DNA from: Lachancea dasiensis | Lineage: Eukaryota > Ascomycota > Saccharomycetes > Saccharomycetales > Saccharomycetaceae | Direction: 5' to 3' | Assembly: GCA_900074725.1 (NCBI GenBank) | Contig: LT598459.1 | Coordinates: 878,467-942,466, forward strand | DNA: 64,000 nucleotides | Shown: piece after piece, positions 28,729 through 38,242 of the stretch | Layout of the letters: each line of letters begins with the position of its first letter | How positions within the stretch are numbered: position 1 is the stretch's first letter | Translations under genes and position numbers: made by a program | Notes under the pieces: model-generated | Seen by the model: the letters and a program-made list of their open reading frames with translations, nothing else | The model's database searches: none | Told to the model about the DNA's origin: nothing

Positions 28729-29312
28729 GGTAAGAAAGTTTCCTTTGAGAGTCCGGAGAACGTTTTGGTGAGTTTGAAAATACTCTGAAAACTCCTAGTA
28801 GAGCCCAATCGAAGCAAGCAGTAATCGAATATTTTAATGGTCACAACAAGGTCTCTGGATTTTCGAGGTAGGACAGTGTGCCGAGAACTACTAAATAAAA
28901 ATGACCCTCCACGTCTGTCAAAGTTCTGGATCGGCTTGCAACTCAGTCTGTTGCGACAGGAAGCCCCAAATCTAGGTGCTAATTTGAATGTTTTGGTGAC
29001 GTACGATATCTACGAGGTATCTAACTCATCTCATATTTGGGAAATTTTATTAAAAGCCAATCGCTGTTGACGAGCATATTTGGTGGTAATCATAATAGTT
29101 TCGCGTAAGGTTAGTGACATGCGTTGAGCTTCAGAGTATAGGCGAAATCAGAGCGGTCGAAAAGCTTTCCTCCTTTTAACTTTATATGCATTGTATATAT
29201 ATTTCCCTTGCTCGACCAGTAAATCCAGCAAGAAACTGTAATTCATATTCTGTGGCCGTTCCGCTGTCGCCTAGTCCAATGAAGACCGACCTTTAACATC
29301 CAGAGAAACTGC
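28729..29312. other. FHL1 promoter and COG4 3' flank
   Basis: Sequence between two minus-strand genes. A 77-codon plus-strand frame (28837-29070) has no recognisable similarity. No RNA gene or repeat is seen. Confidence 0.5.
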
Positions 29313-31793
29313 TCACCGTCTCTTGTCTACCCTCAGACCGCCAGCGCGGATGCGCTCAGAAGGAGTTAATACCCATGTGATGCCATCTAAAATCTCCTGC
29401 TTGAGATCGCCGTTGGTTCCGGGATCAAAATCATCATCCTCCAAGCCCGTCACTAGCACAATCTGAGTAAGTTTGGTGAACTTCTCACGTAACGCATATT
29501 GTTCACCACACACAATGGCAATCAGAGAGCTGAGTTCACGATCTAGTTTGATAGATCCTAGTTCGTTGATTTGTAAAGACCATAATCGGGTTGCAATTTG
29601 AGCGACCAAGAAATCCACTATGAAGGACAAGAGCTGGGAATAACACGTTTTGTAAAGAGTGTTGGCGTATGGAATCATGAGTTCCTTCCAATCGCCTGCA
29701 AAAAGTTGAATATGAGACATATCTTCGAAATCCACTGCACTGGAGAGGTAGGTGCTGTCTGGTCCCTGGATAAATAAGGAGCCCAGCATTTTGCGAATTT
29801 TCTGTTGCAACAGGTTTTCGAACAGCTGTTTCACGGCCCATTGTAGAAGTTTGTTTTGTTGAGACAGTATATTCTGTTCCGTGCTTTCCACCTTGGCTTT
29901 GAGAACCTGTGCTTCGGAATTAAAAGGAAAGTTGTCAATCAAAAGGTTTGGACTATCAATTAGAAGCTCTTGAGTTAGTAACTTCCGCAAAAATTCTCCT
30001 CCGATACTCAGAGTATTGAGGTAAATGATATAATGGTGCAGTTTCAAGATAGACTCCTCATCTGCGTAAACAGCTTGAATATTTGACTGAATGTTGGAAA
30101 AAGCGCTTGAAGCTGCGCCTTTGATGTTGAACCTAAGATTCGATAGTTTCGAAGGATCCGCAAGTCCTGGGGACGCCGCACGAGACACAGGATTGGACTC
30201 TGTGTGCGGGACGTATTTCTTCAATGTAACGGTGCTGGTCAATCGCGGTTGCAGCTGTCTTAATTTCTGTTGTAAAAATTTGATCAGGTAATCGTTTTGC
30301 AAAAATCTCCTCAATACATCTAGAAAGTGGTCTAATAACAGGCTCCGGCCAGTATTGACATTAAGGATTAAACAGTTTCTAATCAAAAGTGTCATATCCT
30401 CCACGGTAGACGAAAATGAGTAGCTTGAAACATCGTCATGCTGAAAAGGCTTCTTGGATATGTATTTGTTGAGCGAAGGTAAGGACTCAAATTCAACAGT
30501 TCTGTTAAAAGAAGTGTGTAAATAGAACCTTACCAACTTTTGGAAATTCTGTAAAAAGTCTGAATCGTTGATCTTACCATAGAAGTGGCCATTTAGTATT
30601 GGATCCGGTAGATGCAAGACCCCTTCCTCCACTGTTGTTTCATTAAACTCTTTCCATTTCGTTGCAAATAGCCTGCAGTACATGGACCAATTTTGTAAAA
30701 ACATAGAGTGCTCGTTGATGAGGTTAGAGACTCGAGCCATAGATGGAGGTTCAACCTCGCTGGCTTCTGTTGAAGCAGAAGCTTTTTCGAATTTTGCAAT
30801 AGACTGTAGAACCTCGTCAATACCCCTAGCTTCAACAAAACTATCCAAAACGAGTCCAGCCTGCATATCTGCTTCACGTTGCATCTTTGCCATTATATGG
30901 ACCATATGTTGCTTTCCGTAAACTTCGGATATGAGCTTGGAATGACCATTGATGACTGTCGAAACTATTCTAAATAATAGCAACAGGGCTTTGGCATAGA
31001 AAGTTGTGTTGTTGGGAGCTGCACCAGTCATGATTTTGCGACTTTCGGCAGCTATGATGTCACAAACGTATCTGGAATACAGATCGAGTCCCAGTTCGGA
31101 TTTTCGAATCAGCGGAAATAATTTGAAGACAGCACTCAGTTTGTTAACATCTTGCTCCGATGCAGCTTTTGCAAACACCTCCTTGAAGACAATTGCCAAT
31201 TTTTGAGTCCACTGGGTAAGGAGCACTTGTGGATCCTCAGGGATTTCTGACGACGGTACTACTTTACTGGCAAATTGAGAAGATACTACTTCGGCAGGAA
31301 GACTCAGGATTGAATCTATGGCGGTGGCTGCAAGCTCGTAATCTGAGCGTTCCAGAGCTTCATTAACCGTGAAAACTTTCTGCTTCAGAACTTGAGTATC
31401 GTTTACAAACTGAAGCACTCGAGCCACTATAAGACGCTCTTGATCTATACATCTGATGCGAGTAGAGATTTTGAGCGCCAGATCCTTAGAAATCGACATA
31501 TCCTCCAGCGCATGGTGCAGTTTTGAGAGCGTTCGCGTTAGTTTAGTTCTTTGAAGTTCCAATTTGCGAACATGCTGGTTGATTGACGAGTGAGAGACGC
31601 GTAAGTACTCATCGAGAGACTTTGATGTTGTATGGTGCTCATTAGCGATAACACCTTGAAGTTTGGCCAACTGCGATACGTTTGAGATCTTGGGTAGAAC
31701 AAGGTGGTACTTTGCCAAATTGGTAGACAGTCTTGTATCAACAGTTTGAGGATCGGCGGAAAACATTAGCAGTTGATCGAAATTGAAGGTCAA
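29313..31793 (-). CDS. COG4: conserved oligomeric Golgi complex subunit Cog4
   Basis: Subunit of the COG tethering complex that handles retrograde traffic to and within the Golgi. The 826-residue protein is mostly alpha-helical and has the expected Cog4 features: an N-terminal coiled coil with repeated Leu spacing (SINQHVRKLELQRTKLTRTLSKLH near 65-90), then long helical bundle sequence and the C-terminal domain with LWSLQINELGSIKLDRELSSL. S. cerevisiae Cog4 is 861 residues. The identification also rests on order: PRE2-FHL1-COG4 is intact. The start could be Met1 or Met10 (MFSADPQ). Confidence 0.88.
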   Translation of the reverse strand: MTFNFDQLLMFSADPQTVDTRLSTNLAKYHLVLPKISNVSQLAKLQGVIANEHHTTSKSLDEYLRVSHSSINQHVRKLELQRTKLTRTLSKLHHALEDMSISKDLALKISTRIRCIDQERLIVARVLQFVNDTQVLKQKVFTVNEALERSDYELAATAIDSILSLPAEVVSSQFASKVVPSSEIPEDPQVLLTQWTQKLAIVFKEVFAKAASEQDVNKLSAVFKLFPLIRKSELGLDLYSRYVCDIIAAESRKIMTGAAPNNTTFYAKALLLLFRIVSTVINGHSKLISEVYGKQHMVHIMAKMQREADMQAGLVLDSFVEARGIDEVLQSIAKFEKASASTEASEVEPPSMARVSNLINEHSMFLQNWSMYCRLFATKWKEFNETTVEEGVLHLPDPILNGHFYGKINDSDFLQNFQKLVRFYLHTSFNRTVEFESLPSLNKYISKKPFQHDDVSSYSFSSTVEDMTLLIRNCLILNVNTGRSLLLDHFLDVLRRFLQNDYLIKFLQQKLRQLQPRLTSTVTLKKYVPHTESNPVSRAASPGLADPSKLSNLRFNIKGAASSAFSNIQSNIQAVYADEESILKLHHYIIYLNTLSIGGEFLRKLLTQELLIDSPNLLIDNFPFNSEAQVLKAKVESTEQNILSQQNKLLQWAVKQLFENLLQQKIRKMLGSLFIQGPDSTYLSSAVDFEDMSHIQLFAGDWKELMIPYANTLYKTCYSQLLSFIVDFLVAQIATRLWSLQINELGSIKLDRELSSLIAIVCGEQYALREKFTKLTQIVLVTGLEDDDFDPGTNGDLKQEILDGITWVLTPSERIRAGGLRVDKRR

Positions 31794-32178
31794 TTATAAA
31801 CCTTTCATCAACCTGTTTACTATTGGTTAGCAGAAGCATATATATCTTTACCTCTTGAACAGCACACATGACTTGTAACTGTGTAGTTTCGATCAGAAAC
31901 ACGTTTCTGGTGATATTTGCTAGAGAATATCTTGGCGATAATGCCGTTACAGAGGTAAAGCATCGGGTATACGATACCCACGGTTTCTATCGTGAGAGCA
32001 TGTAGTTTCGTTTAGAAGGTGCCAAAACTAAAGCGTACTTGTACGAATTGCAATCAATTGTTTTTATTTACTATTAGTTACACTTGCAAAGAATTGATCT
32101 TCCGCCTTTACCGGAAGCTTGCAAAAAGCCTTGGTGATTTTTGTTCACTTATGTTTTCACTGTGATTGTCCTTTACCG
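31794..32178. other. COG4 promoter and PIL1 3' flank
   Basis: Short AT-rich spacer between two minus-strand genes. Nothing beyond flanks is seen. ISR1, which lies next to COG4 in S. cerevisiae, is absent. Confidence 0.5.
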
Positions 32179-33102
32179 TTAAACGGTGGCCTGAACAGGT
32201 TCCTCGTCAACCCATTCCTGTTCGGCAATGGGCTCAACACCTTCGACATCTTCTTCCTCGTAGTCGTAATCGGCGTGTCTCAAAGACAAACTGGGCTTGA
32301 CTTGAGCAGCGTCTAAGGTCCAGTCGTTCAAAGCAGTCTCAGCATCAATGATGATTTGCTTGGATGCTTCATAGCCGTCGTAAGCAGGACGGGTCTCGCC
32401 AGGAGTAACTGGAGAATCGTCCAAAAGTTCCAATAGAGCCTTACCGTAACCAGCAATCAATGCAAGCTTCTCGGAGTGCTCTACAATGGAGTCGAATTGG
32501 TAGTTGAAAGCGGCACGAAGTTTTGAACGGGTGATGTTGGACAACTGAGCTTCGGCGACAAGCGACTCTGCCTCTGCACGCACGAGTTCTTGCTCGAGGA
32601 TTTCAATCTTGGTAGAGGCTGGGTCCTTGTACTTCAGGTACGCAATCTTGTCGGTAATTTTAGCTTTACGGTCACGAGAGGGTTGGACGGAACCCTCGAT
32701 GTCACGGATAGACTTCACAGTCAAACGGTACTGGTCGTAACGGTCGATAAACTGGTCATCCAGCTCACTCATTTCGTAAATCAGCACCCCGAGCTTATCG
32801 GTGATATCGGACACATCGTCGTCGTTCTCCAAACCCCACACGGACAACTGACGCGCAGCGTCACGTCTCTCATTGGCAGCAACCTCGATCGAGCGCAAAA
32901 CGTTCTTTTCGATCTTTACTAGCTGCGATAGCTTACGGGACAAATCAGGTCCAAAAGCGCCCGCGGTGTTTTTACGCAGAGAGTTGGCCAAACCACCTCT
33001 ACCAAAAAACCGGTTTTTAGTCGAGGATGGAGGGGGGGCTGGGCTTTGTAGCTGGGAAGCAGTAGGAGCCCTGGAGTTTCTCAGAGAGTAGGTTCTATGC
33101 AT
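32179..33102 (-). CDS. PIL1: eisosome core component Pil1
   Basis: BAR-domain protein that coats plasma-membrane furrows (eisosomes) and organises the MCC domain; a target of Pkh kinases. The 307 residues start MHRTYSLRNSRAPTASQLQ and keep the whole BAR region (about 40-275) nearly unchanged, for example RKLSQLVKIEKNVLRS, LENDDDVSDITDKLGVLIYE and AGYGKALLELLDDSPVTPGETRPAYDGYE. The acidic tail is about 30 residues shorter than in S. cerevisiae Pil1 (339). Core sequence is closer to Pil1 than to the paralogue Lsp1. A TATA box and two STRE-type boxes lie about 100 to 130 bp upstream. Confidence 0.96.
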   Translation of the reverse strand: MHRTYSLRNSRAPTASQLQSPAPPPSSTKNRFFGRGGLANSLRKNTAGAFGPDLSRKLSQLVKIEKNVLRSIEVAANERRDAARQLSVWGLENDDDVSDITDKLGVLIYEMSELDDQFIDRYDQYRLTVKSIRDIEGSVQPSRDRKAKITDKIAYLKYKDPASTKIEILEQELVRAEAESLVAEAQLSNITRSKLRAAFNYQFDSIVEHSEKLALIAGYGKALLELLDDSPVTPGETRPAYDGYEASKQIIIDAETALNDWTLDAAQVKPSLSLRHADYDYEEEDVEGVEPIAEQEWVDEEPVQATV

Positions 33103-33904
33103 GTTCTTCAGGTGGGAACACTTGGTCTTGTGGTTTTTTTATTTCAGGTGGGAGGTCTTGCTGAGAGAGATAAGTGTCCCTTTTCGCTCGGCACCGCGTC
33201 CTTTATATACCCCTGAATGTCGGAAAAAAGGGGTTCTTTGGCCGCCCATAAATTTTTCCTATGCCTAAAAAGGAAAAGAAGCAGAAAAGCCATTCCCGTA
33301 TAAAGCTACTAGATGGCAGGGCGAAACGTTGACCGTTATCAGAATAAATTCCAAGTACTGTGTCATGGAGAAGGCGACAATCAATCGTCTACAACGCGGT
33401 TGTGAAATAAGGTACGCCAGGGCACACGTACCTGCGTTCTGGCTAAAGTTAGCGTGGAAAAAAGTTGAAGGCGCGCCTTTCGTTGAGAATATATTATCGA
33501 GGTCATTGTGTACGTATATAAAGCTCCGCGTGGATTTATGGCCGCTGCTACCCTTCTTCTCGCGATTGGTAGTATACGAGCCCTTCAAACAAGCTCGCGA
33601 GTATCATTTTCCATTTTCTTGGGGCCTGCTACGGAGCCCGTAGAGATAATGATAAAATTCGCTTCTACTATCAGGCGCCCGCAGATAAGACGTCGTTGCA
33701 CGTGACTATAAAGTTCGCTGCGTGGAATTTTCATTACGTAACAGACGTTCGACGCAGAGAACGCTGCAGAGCGGGCTCCGGCGTTCGAGGCCACTCATTT
33801 GGCCAATTAAATCGCGCCTGGCGAGCATGGCAGAAACAACACACGCTTCGGACTGTAACATACTATCTAACAGACTCCTTTGAAGTAAAATAGGGCTGTG
33901 CCAC
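33103..33904. other. PIL1 promoter and YTH1 3' flank
   Basis: About 800 bp with several overlapping frames of 65 to 107 codons on both strands and no recognisable product. A CACGTGAC box (Cbf1-type) is at 33699-33706, followed by CTATAAAG. The PIL1 TATA and STRE boxes lie at its left end. Confidence 0.45.
33202..33233 (-). promoter_or_regulatory. PIL1 TATA box and STRE pair
   Basis: TATATAAA on the minus strand occupies 33202-33209, about 100 bp before the PIL1 start. AGGGG on the minus strand (33210-33214) and on the plus strand (33229-33233) match the Msn2/4 stress element. Confidence 0.55.
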
Positions 33905-34537
33905 CTAGGCAAATATTTCGCCATTGATGATAGCGTTCAAACGACGCTCTTTTTCTTCGTCGAGTTTCTTGGTGTTTATTTCGTCGTCATTCTTGATTCT
34001 GAGCTTACTGAGGTCGTTGGGGATCACGAATGGAGGATGGTCTAAATCACAGTCCGTTCTTCCCAAGGGACAAAAACCTGTCACGTAGCGGGGGCATATA
34101 ACCTTCTTGACATGTCGTTTCTTGCACTGTGGTCCTACGGGACAAAATCCCATTTTGTACTCTTCGCACTCCTGGATCTTGGTGCTTGGATCAATGTGCA
34201 GGTACTGGCATTCTGGCGACTGTGTGCAGTATCCGTTCTTTGAGAAGAAAACACATTCGGGCATCTTGCGCAGGTTATACTCGTGCAGGTATTCACATTG
34301 ATCATTTTTCTTACACAGGCCTCGCAGCCAATGCTTACAGACAATTTTATTGTGGAAAATGGGCAAGACGTGCTTGTTTGGACATGAGGTACCGTTAGGA
34401 CACGAAGAAGGGCCCTCCCGCGGATTATACAATTCGCAAACGGGGCGATCAGGATCCAGAGAAAACGAGTACTCCTGTCGCAGAAAGGGTTCGAATTTGA
34501 AAGGATAGTTCGAGGTGTCAAAATGGACCCGTGACAT
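33905..34537 (-). CDS. YTH1: mRNA 3'-end processing factor Yth1 (CPSF30)
   Basis: RNA-binding subunit of the cleavage and polyadenylation factor, the yeast CPSF30. The 210 residues (208 in S. cerevisiae) carry five CCCH zinc fingers: [81 protein letters not shown] and [20 protein letters not shown]. Fingers 2 and 3 bind the AAUAAA-like signal in the family. A charged tail follows. The gene is three genes from FHL1, as in S. cerevisiae apart from the PIL1 substitution. Confidence 0.97.
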   Translation of the reverse strand: MSRVHFDTSNYPFKFEPFLRQEYSFSLDPDRPVCELYNPREGPSSCPNGTSCPNKHVLPIFHNKIVCKHWLRGLCKKNDQCEYLHEYNLRKMPECVFFSKNGYCTQSPECQYLHIDPSTKIQECEEYKMGFCPVGPQCKKRHVKKVICPRYVTGFCPLGRTDCDLDHPPFVIPNDLSKLRIKNDDEINTKKLDEEKERRLNAIINGEIFA

Positions 34538-34738
34538 AATCTAAGTGGCTTTGGTATACGTGCGTGCGTGAAATCAAAGCTGTGGTTTGGCAGTACTGAT
34601 TGATGACTTAGCAATGAGAGAAGCCTTTACTTAATAACTTCAATGATATATCATTACACACGAGCTCTCCGAAGAGCACCTCCATCGTTCATCGCTTCGT
34701 ACCTGGTACCTGGGTGGTTAGTCGAGCAATACGAGTTA

Positions 34739-35410
34739 TCATATATTCACTGCCGCCAGGATGAATGTGATCAAAAAGGGTACTTTAAAACTGGTTTTGT
34801 TCCATATCAAAGTGTTAAAATCAACCGAGTCTTTCCCTGTTTTGATCACGTATTTGGATAGGCCTACTGTAGAGTTTTTGCTAATCAGCCCTCTGTTTTC
34901 AAGCCATTGGACACCTAACAGGCCACAAGCTGCTATAAATACCAGCGCTGTCGATATTTTTCCCACCACAACGCCTGTCACCAGTCCAACAATAGATCCC
35001 AAACACATTTCTTTGTAATACAATCTTCTGTTAGTAGTGGCGTGAGATTGCAAAGGTAGGCCCACTTCTTCGGGTAACGATTTATGACGTTGTTTCACAT
35101 CCAAGATCGTGTCACTTCGGATTACATGTTTGCTTGAAATCTGTGGCAACACCAAGCTCAGAGAGGTTGCAACTGCTATGCCTAACATGATGGGTGACCT
35201 CAATTGAAGGTTGCCTATGTTTTGCGCTATGGGTCTGGTCGACAAAGACTTGAATGTACCACACGAAAACTGTAGTATCCTCTTTGCTTGGAATAAACCA
35301 GTCTTCTGTACGTAAAAGGGCTTGAGCATATACATGGTGGACAATGAGTGGAAAATTGAAGAAGTGGATAATGTGAGCCTTTCCTTCTTCACCAAATTTC
35401 GTAACATCAA
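34739..35410 (-). CDS. FUN14: FUN14-domain mitochondrial outer membrane protein
   Basis: Homologue of YAL008W, the yeast member of the FUNDC family of mitochondrial outer membrane proteins. The 223-residue protein has a positively charged Ser/Thr-rich N-terminus, a hydrophobic segment near 74-93 (IMLGIAVATSLSLVLP), and the FUN14 domain from about 130: KEMCLGSIVGLVTGVVVGKIS followed by LVFIAACGLLGVQWLENRG, and a last membrane segment FLITFILAAVNI. S. cerevisiae Fun14 has 198 residues. The start could be Met1, Met2 or the MYML at residue 26. It heads the FUN14-SPO7-MDM10-SWC3 block of chromosome I. Confidence 0.85.
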   Translation of the reverse strand: MMLRNLVKKERLTLSTSSIFHSLSTMYMLKPFYVQKTGLFQAKRILQFSCGTFKSLSTRPIAQNIGNLQLRSPIMLGIAVATSLSLVLPQISSKHVIRSDTILDVKQRHKSLPEEVGLPLQSHATTNRRLYYKEMCLGSIVGLVTGVVVGKISTALVFIAACGLLGVQWLENRGLISKNSTVGLSKYVIKTGKDSVDFNTLIWNKTSFKVPFLITFILAAVNI

Positions 35411-35765
35411 GGTTTATACGACCCTTTAATTACAGCAGGCCATATATATATATATATATATATACCTACGTACGTGTAGCGAGAAGCGGGAAGTTGTTTC
35501 TATGCTAAGTACTTGTCGGGCAGCGAATTGCATTGGGGTAAGATCTACTTTGAAATAGTCCCATAATTTTGTGCTGCACCCATGGTTGTTGGGTCAAAAA
35601 TTTCCAACTAATAATCAGATGTTAATGAGTATCAAAACTTAAGTGCTTTATTTATTGCCGAAACAAGCAATTACATTGCATTTCCGTGCTCGCGGAGGTC
35701 AATCCTCCATGCAGTCGTTAATTTTTTGGTTTGTGATACCACTTCCGTAATCATTTGAGCTAACC
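35411..35765. other. FUN14 promoter and RTS1 3' flank
   Basis: Spacer between two minus-strand genes. It contains the (TA)n run at 35442-35463. No gene is seen. Confidence 0.5.
35442..35463. repeat. (TA)n microsatellite, 11 units
   Basis: A pure AT dinucleotide run lies about 32 bp upstream of the FUN14 start. On the minus strand it could serve as TATA-like promoter sequence. Confidence 0.85.
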
Positions 35766-37895
35766 TTACGTTCCGTGTACACCAGGAGCACTGTTCGTTT
35801 TAAAATTATCGACGTACAACTGAAGTTTTTGCCAATTATCATTACGTTCCTCCTTCCGTTTTTGCGTTTCCTTGACACTTGTGAAATACATAGAATTGCA
35901 ATTATCGTACAGGACTGGGTTGGTCTCCAGAAATATTTTGAGAGCCTTGAACGCCATGGCATGGATGGCGCGGTTCCATGACCCGGAGCTGATCGCCTGC
36001 TCTACTAACACATAGGGGTCTGATGTGCGATTACCATGTTCATCATCGTGAGATTCTAAATCTAACTGTGAAGTGAGTTCATATAGGGCTGGGAAAATAA
36101 TAGGTAGGATGACCTCGGCATTCTCTATGCATAAATTTAGGAAATATTCATTATTCCAATAGCTTAAAACTTTTTCGGAAACTTGGAAATGTGGCGAAGA
36201 GATGCATTTCGCAAGCTTCACAAACAGAGGTACCTCGATTTTAATGAATTCTAATGGTTCTATCACTTCGAAAATGTCCTCTATCTCGTTCAAAAACATG
36301 ATCTCTTTTGTGGAGTTTATTTTTGGCCAGTATCTCAAGAGACCCATCACCACCTCTTCAGTCAAAAAAGGTTCTTTCTCTAAGAATTGCACAATACAGT
36401 ACGCTAACTGGGGATGATATAAAGAAAGACAGCGGACTTTATGCATGGGTATTAAGACGCGAACCAAAAATATTTTGTGTTCTTCTTTGAGTGGAAGAGC
36501 GAAACCATTAATAATCGAGCCTAGTATTTCAAGGAGCTCAGCAATTCCATTGAATTTCTCGGTTTCGTAAACAAATTGTAAGAAAATGTTGCTTATGGAG
36601 CGGCGGATAAAACTCCTAAGGCTTAAAAACTTCCCGTAAATTCTGTGTAGAGTAGTCTTCAGACAGTCTCTCTCCCTGATATCCTCGCTATCAAAGAGAT
36701 CGAGTAACCTGAGGATGAATTCTTGGTCAATATATTGTTTGGCCACCTGGTGGTTGAAATCGGGACTTTCAACAAACCTCAAGAAGAACTCATAAACGCA
36801 TTGCATATGTGGCCACGCTAACTCGTTGACCGGCTCATCTTCATCTGGATCAAATACGTCCCCTATAGGATTGACAGGGGGTGGAATTGGTCGAAATAGA
36901 TTATTCTTGAACATGTTGACAACATGAGCGTACATTTCGTCCGTGTATGCGAACCTGCTGGTCACCACGAATTCAATTAACTCCTGAAGAGTTATCCGTT
37001 TGATCTCCTTACCTTGAATATCGAAACTTGGATCACCAAAGTCGAAAATCGTATTGCATTGATCCACTTTTGCTATGAACAAGGCAATCTGCTCCTCTGG
37101 CGAAACATCATCAAAGTGAGGTAATTTTGTTAGTTGGGTGTAGCGCGAAGGCTCGAATCTCGACGAAGAGTGTCTCTGAGGGGTTTTGATAAGATCCAGA
37201 TCGGGCTCAGGATTCAATTTTGATGGATTTGGCAAGCGCTCAAATGAATGGGACGAGCGCGGAATGTCGATGCCCGTGGATGAAGATGGCGTTGAAGGCC
37301 CGTCTTTGTGCAACGAGCTTGCGCCGCTTCCCGGTACTGCTAATGACACCGTTGCCGTGGTGGGAGAGGGAGGCAATGAGGCTGCGGCAATAAGCGTTGG
37401 CTGAGACGACTTTGGTGGCTGATTGATATTTCCCATAACTTCTAATTTTTTCTGACTTGTTGAGGGCCCGTGTGGGTCTTCCGCATGTGAGCCGGTTGGA
37501 GCCGTAACACCACCACCACCACCAACACTCTTCGTGTTTAAATGACTGCGTGGAACATTTCCAGAACCTGTACTTGTCGTCTTACCCTTTGACTGTTTGG
37601 TGCCGCTTGTGCTTGATCCTGTACTAGAATTTTTTTTATCACTAGGAACCTTCGGATTTACTGGAACTGGACTGCTACTGTTAGACGTACTGTGGGACGT
37701 CGATGAAGTTTTCTTCGAGTCCTCTTTATCCTTCTTCTTTCCACCAGATGAACCAGACCCGGTGGTTTTTTTTATCAGCTTTAAAACACCCCACTGTTAG
37801 TAATTATATAACTTGAAATACGCCAAAAAAAAGTTAACGATGTGCACCATCGGTACCTCGCATTAACGAACCTTTTGCTTAAAACCTCGCATCAT
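35766..37895 (-). CDS. RTS1: PP2A B'-type regulatory subunit Rts1, spliced (exons 37872-37895 and 35766-37778)
   Basis: Regulatory subunit of protein phosphatase 2A that sets substrate choice in cell size, spindle position and cohesion control. Exon 2 alone opens at Met (37436) and gives 556 residues with the B56 HEAT-repeat body (from about 220 of the full protein: [27 protein letters not shown] and on). The frame stays open 114 codons further upstream without a Met, through a Ser/Thr/Lys-rich stretch beginning [19 protein letters not shown]. That matches the yeast N-terminus after MMRGFKQR. An 8-codon exon encoding MMRGFKQK lies 93 bases upstream. Spliced, the protein has 678 residues against 757 in S. 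cerevisiae, whose gene has no intron to my knowledge. A run of five Gly codons (37509-37523) lies in the linker. Confidence 0.9.
37779..37871 (-). other. 93-nt spliceosomal intron in RTS1
   Basis: On the minus strand exon 1 ends CAAAAG and the intron begins GTTCGT. A U-rich run precedes a perfect TACTAAC branch site (37796-37802), and the intron ends TTTTAAAG 18 bases past the branch A. Joining gives AAG-CTG-ATA and restores the conserved K-LIKKTTG. Read-through would stop at the third intron codon (GTT CGT TAA). The 5' site differs from GTATGT at two positions. Confidence 0.85.
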
Positions 37896-38242
37896 CTTGG
37901 GTCACTTTTTTGCTCAGATTCTGGTGTTTCTCTATCTAAGTTTACAAGCTATAATGCTTAGAGTTCTACATATTAAGAAAGGGGCATTGAGTATGGCGCC
38001 ACGCTGTGCGGGTAACAAATTCCATCCAAAATATAAATACTGGACGAACATCGAGACACAGATGGCCAAGCTTGACATGTAAGAATTGAGCTCAACATGA
38101 GATTCCGGTAGTCAGTTGTAGCTTGCTTGGGTCGTAATCGTTATAATAGTAAGTTCATTAGATTGGTAAAAATATAGCCTTTTCATTTAATTCGCAGATA
38201 TAATTTCACTGCGCGACGTAGACCTCCATTAGGATGGTTGTC
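37896..38242. other. RTS1 promoter and SPO7 3' flank
   Basis: AT-rich spacer between two minus-strand genes, with TATA-like AATATAAAT near 38030. A 61-codon plus frame here has no recognisable similarity. Confidence 0.5.

Noticed and set aside
34135-34614. 159-codon minus frame overlapping YTH1
   Set aside because: Same region encodes the five CCCH fingers of Yth1 in the correct frame.
35022-35032. TACTAACAG on the minus strand inside FUN14
   Set aside because: Reads in frame as coding sequence just before the FUN14 domain, and no donor site or protein gap calls for an intron.
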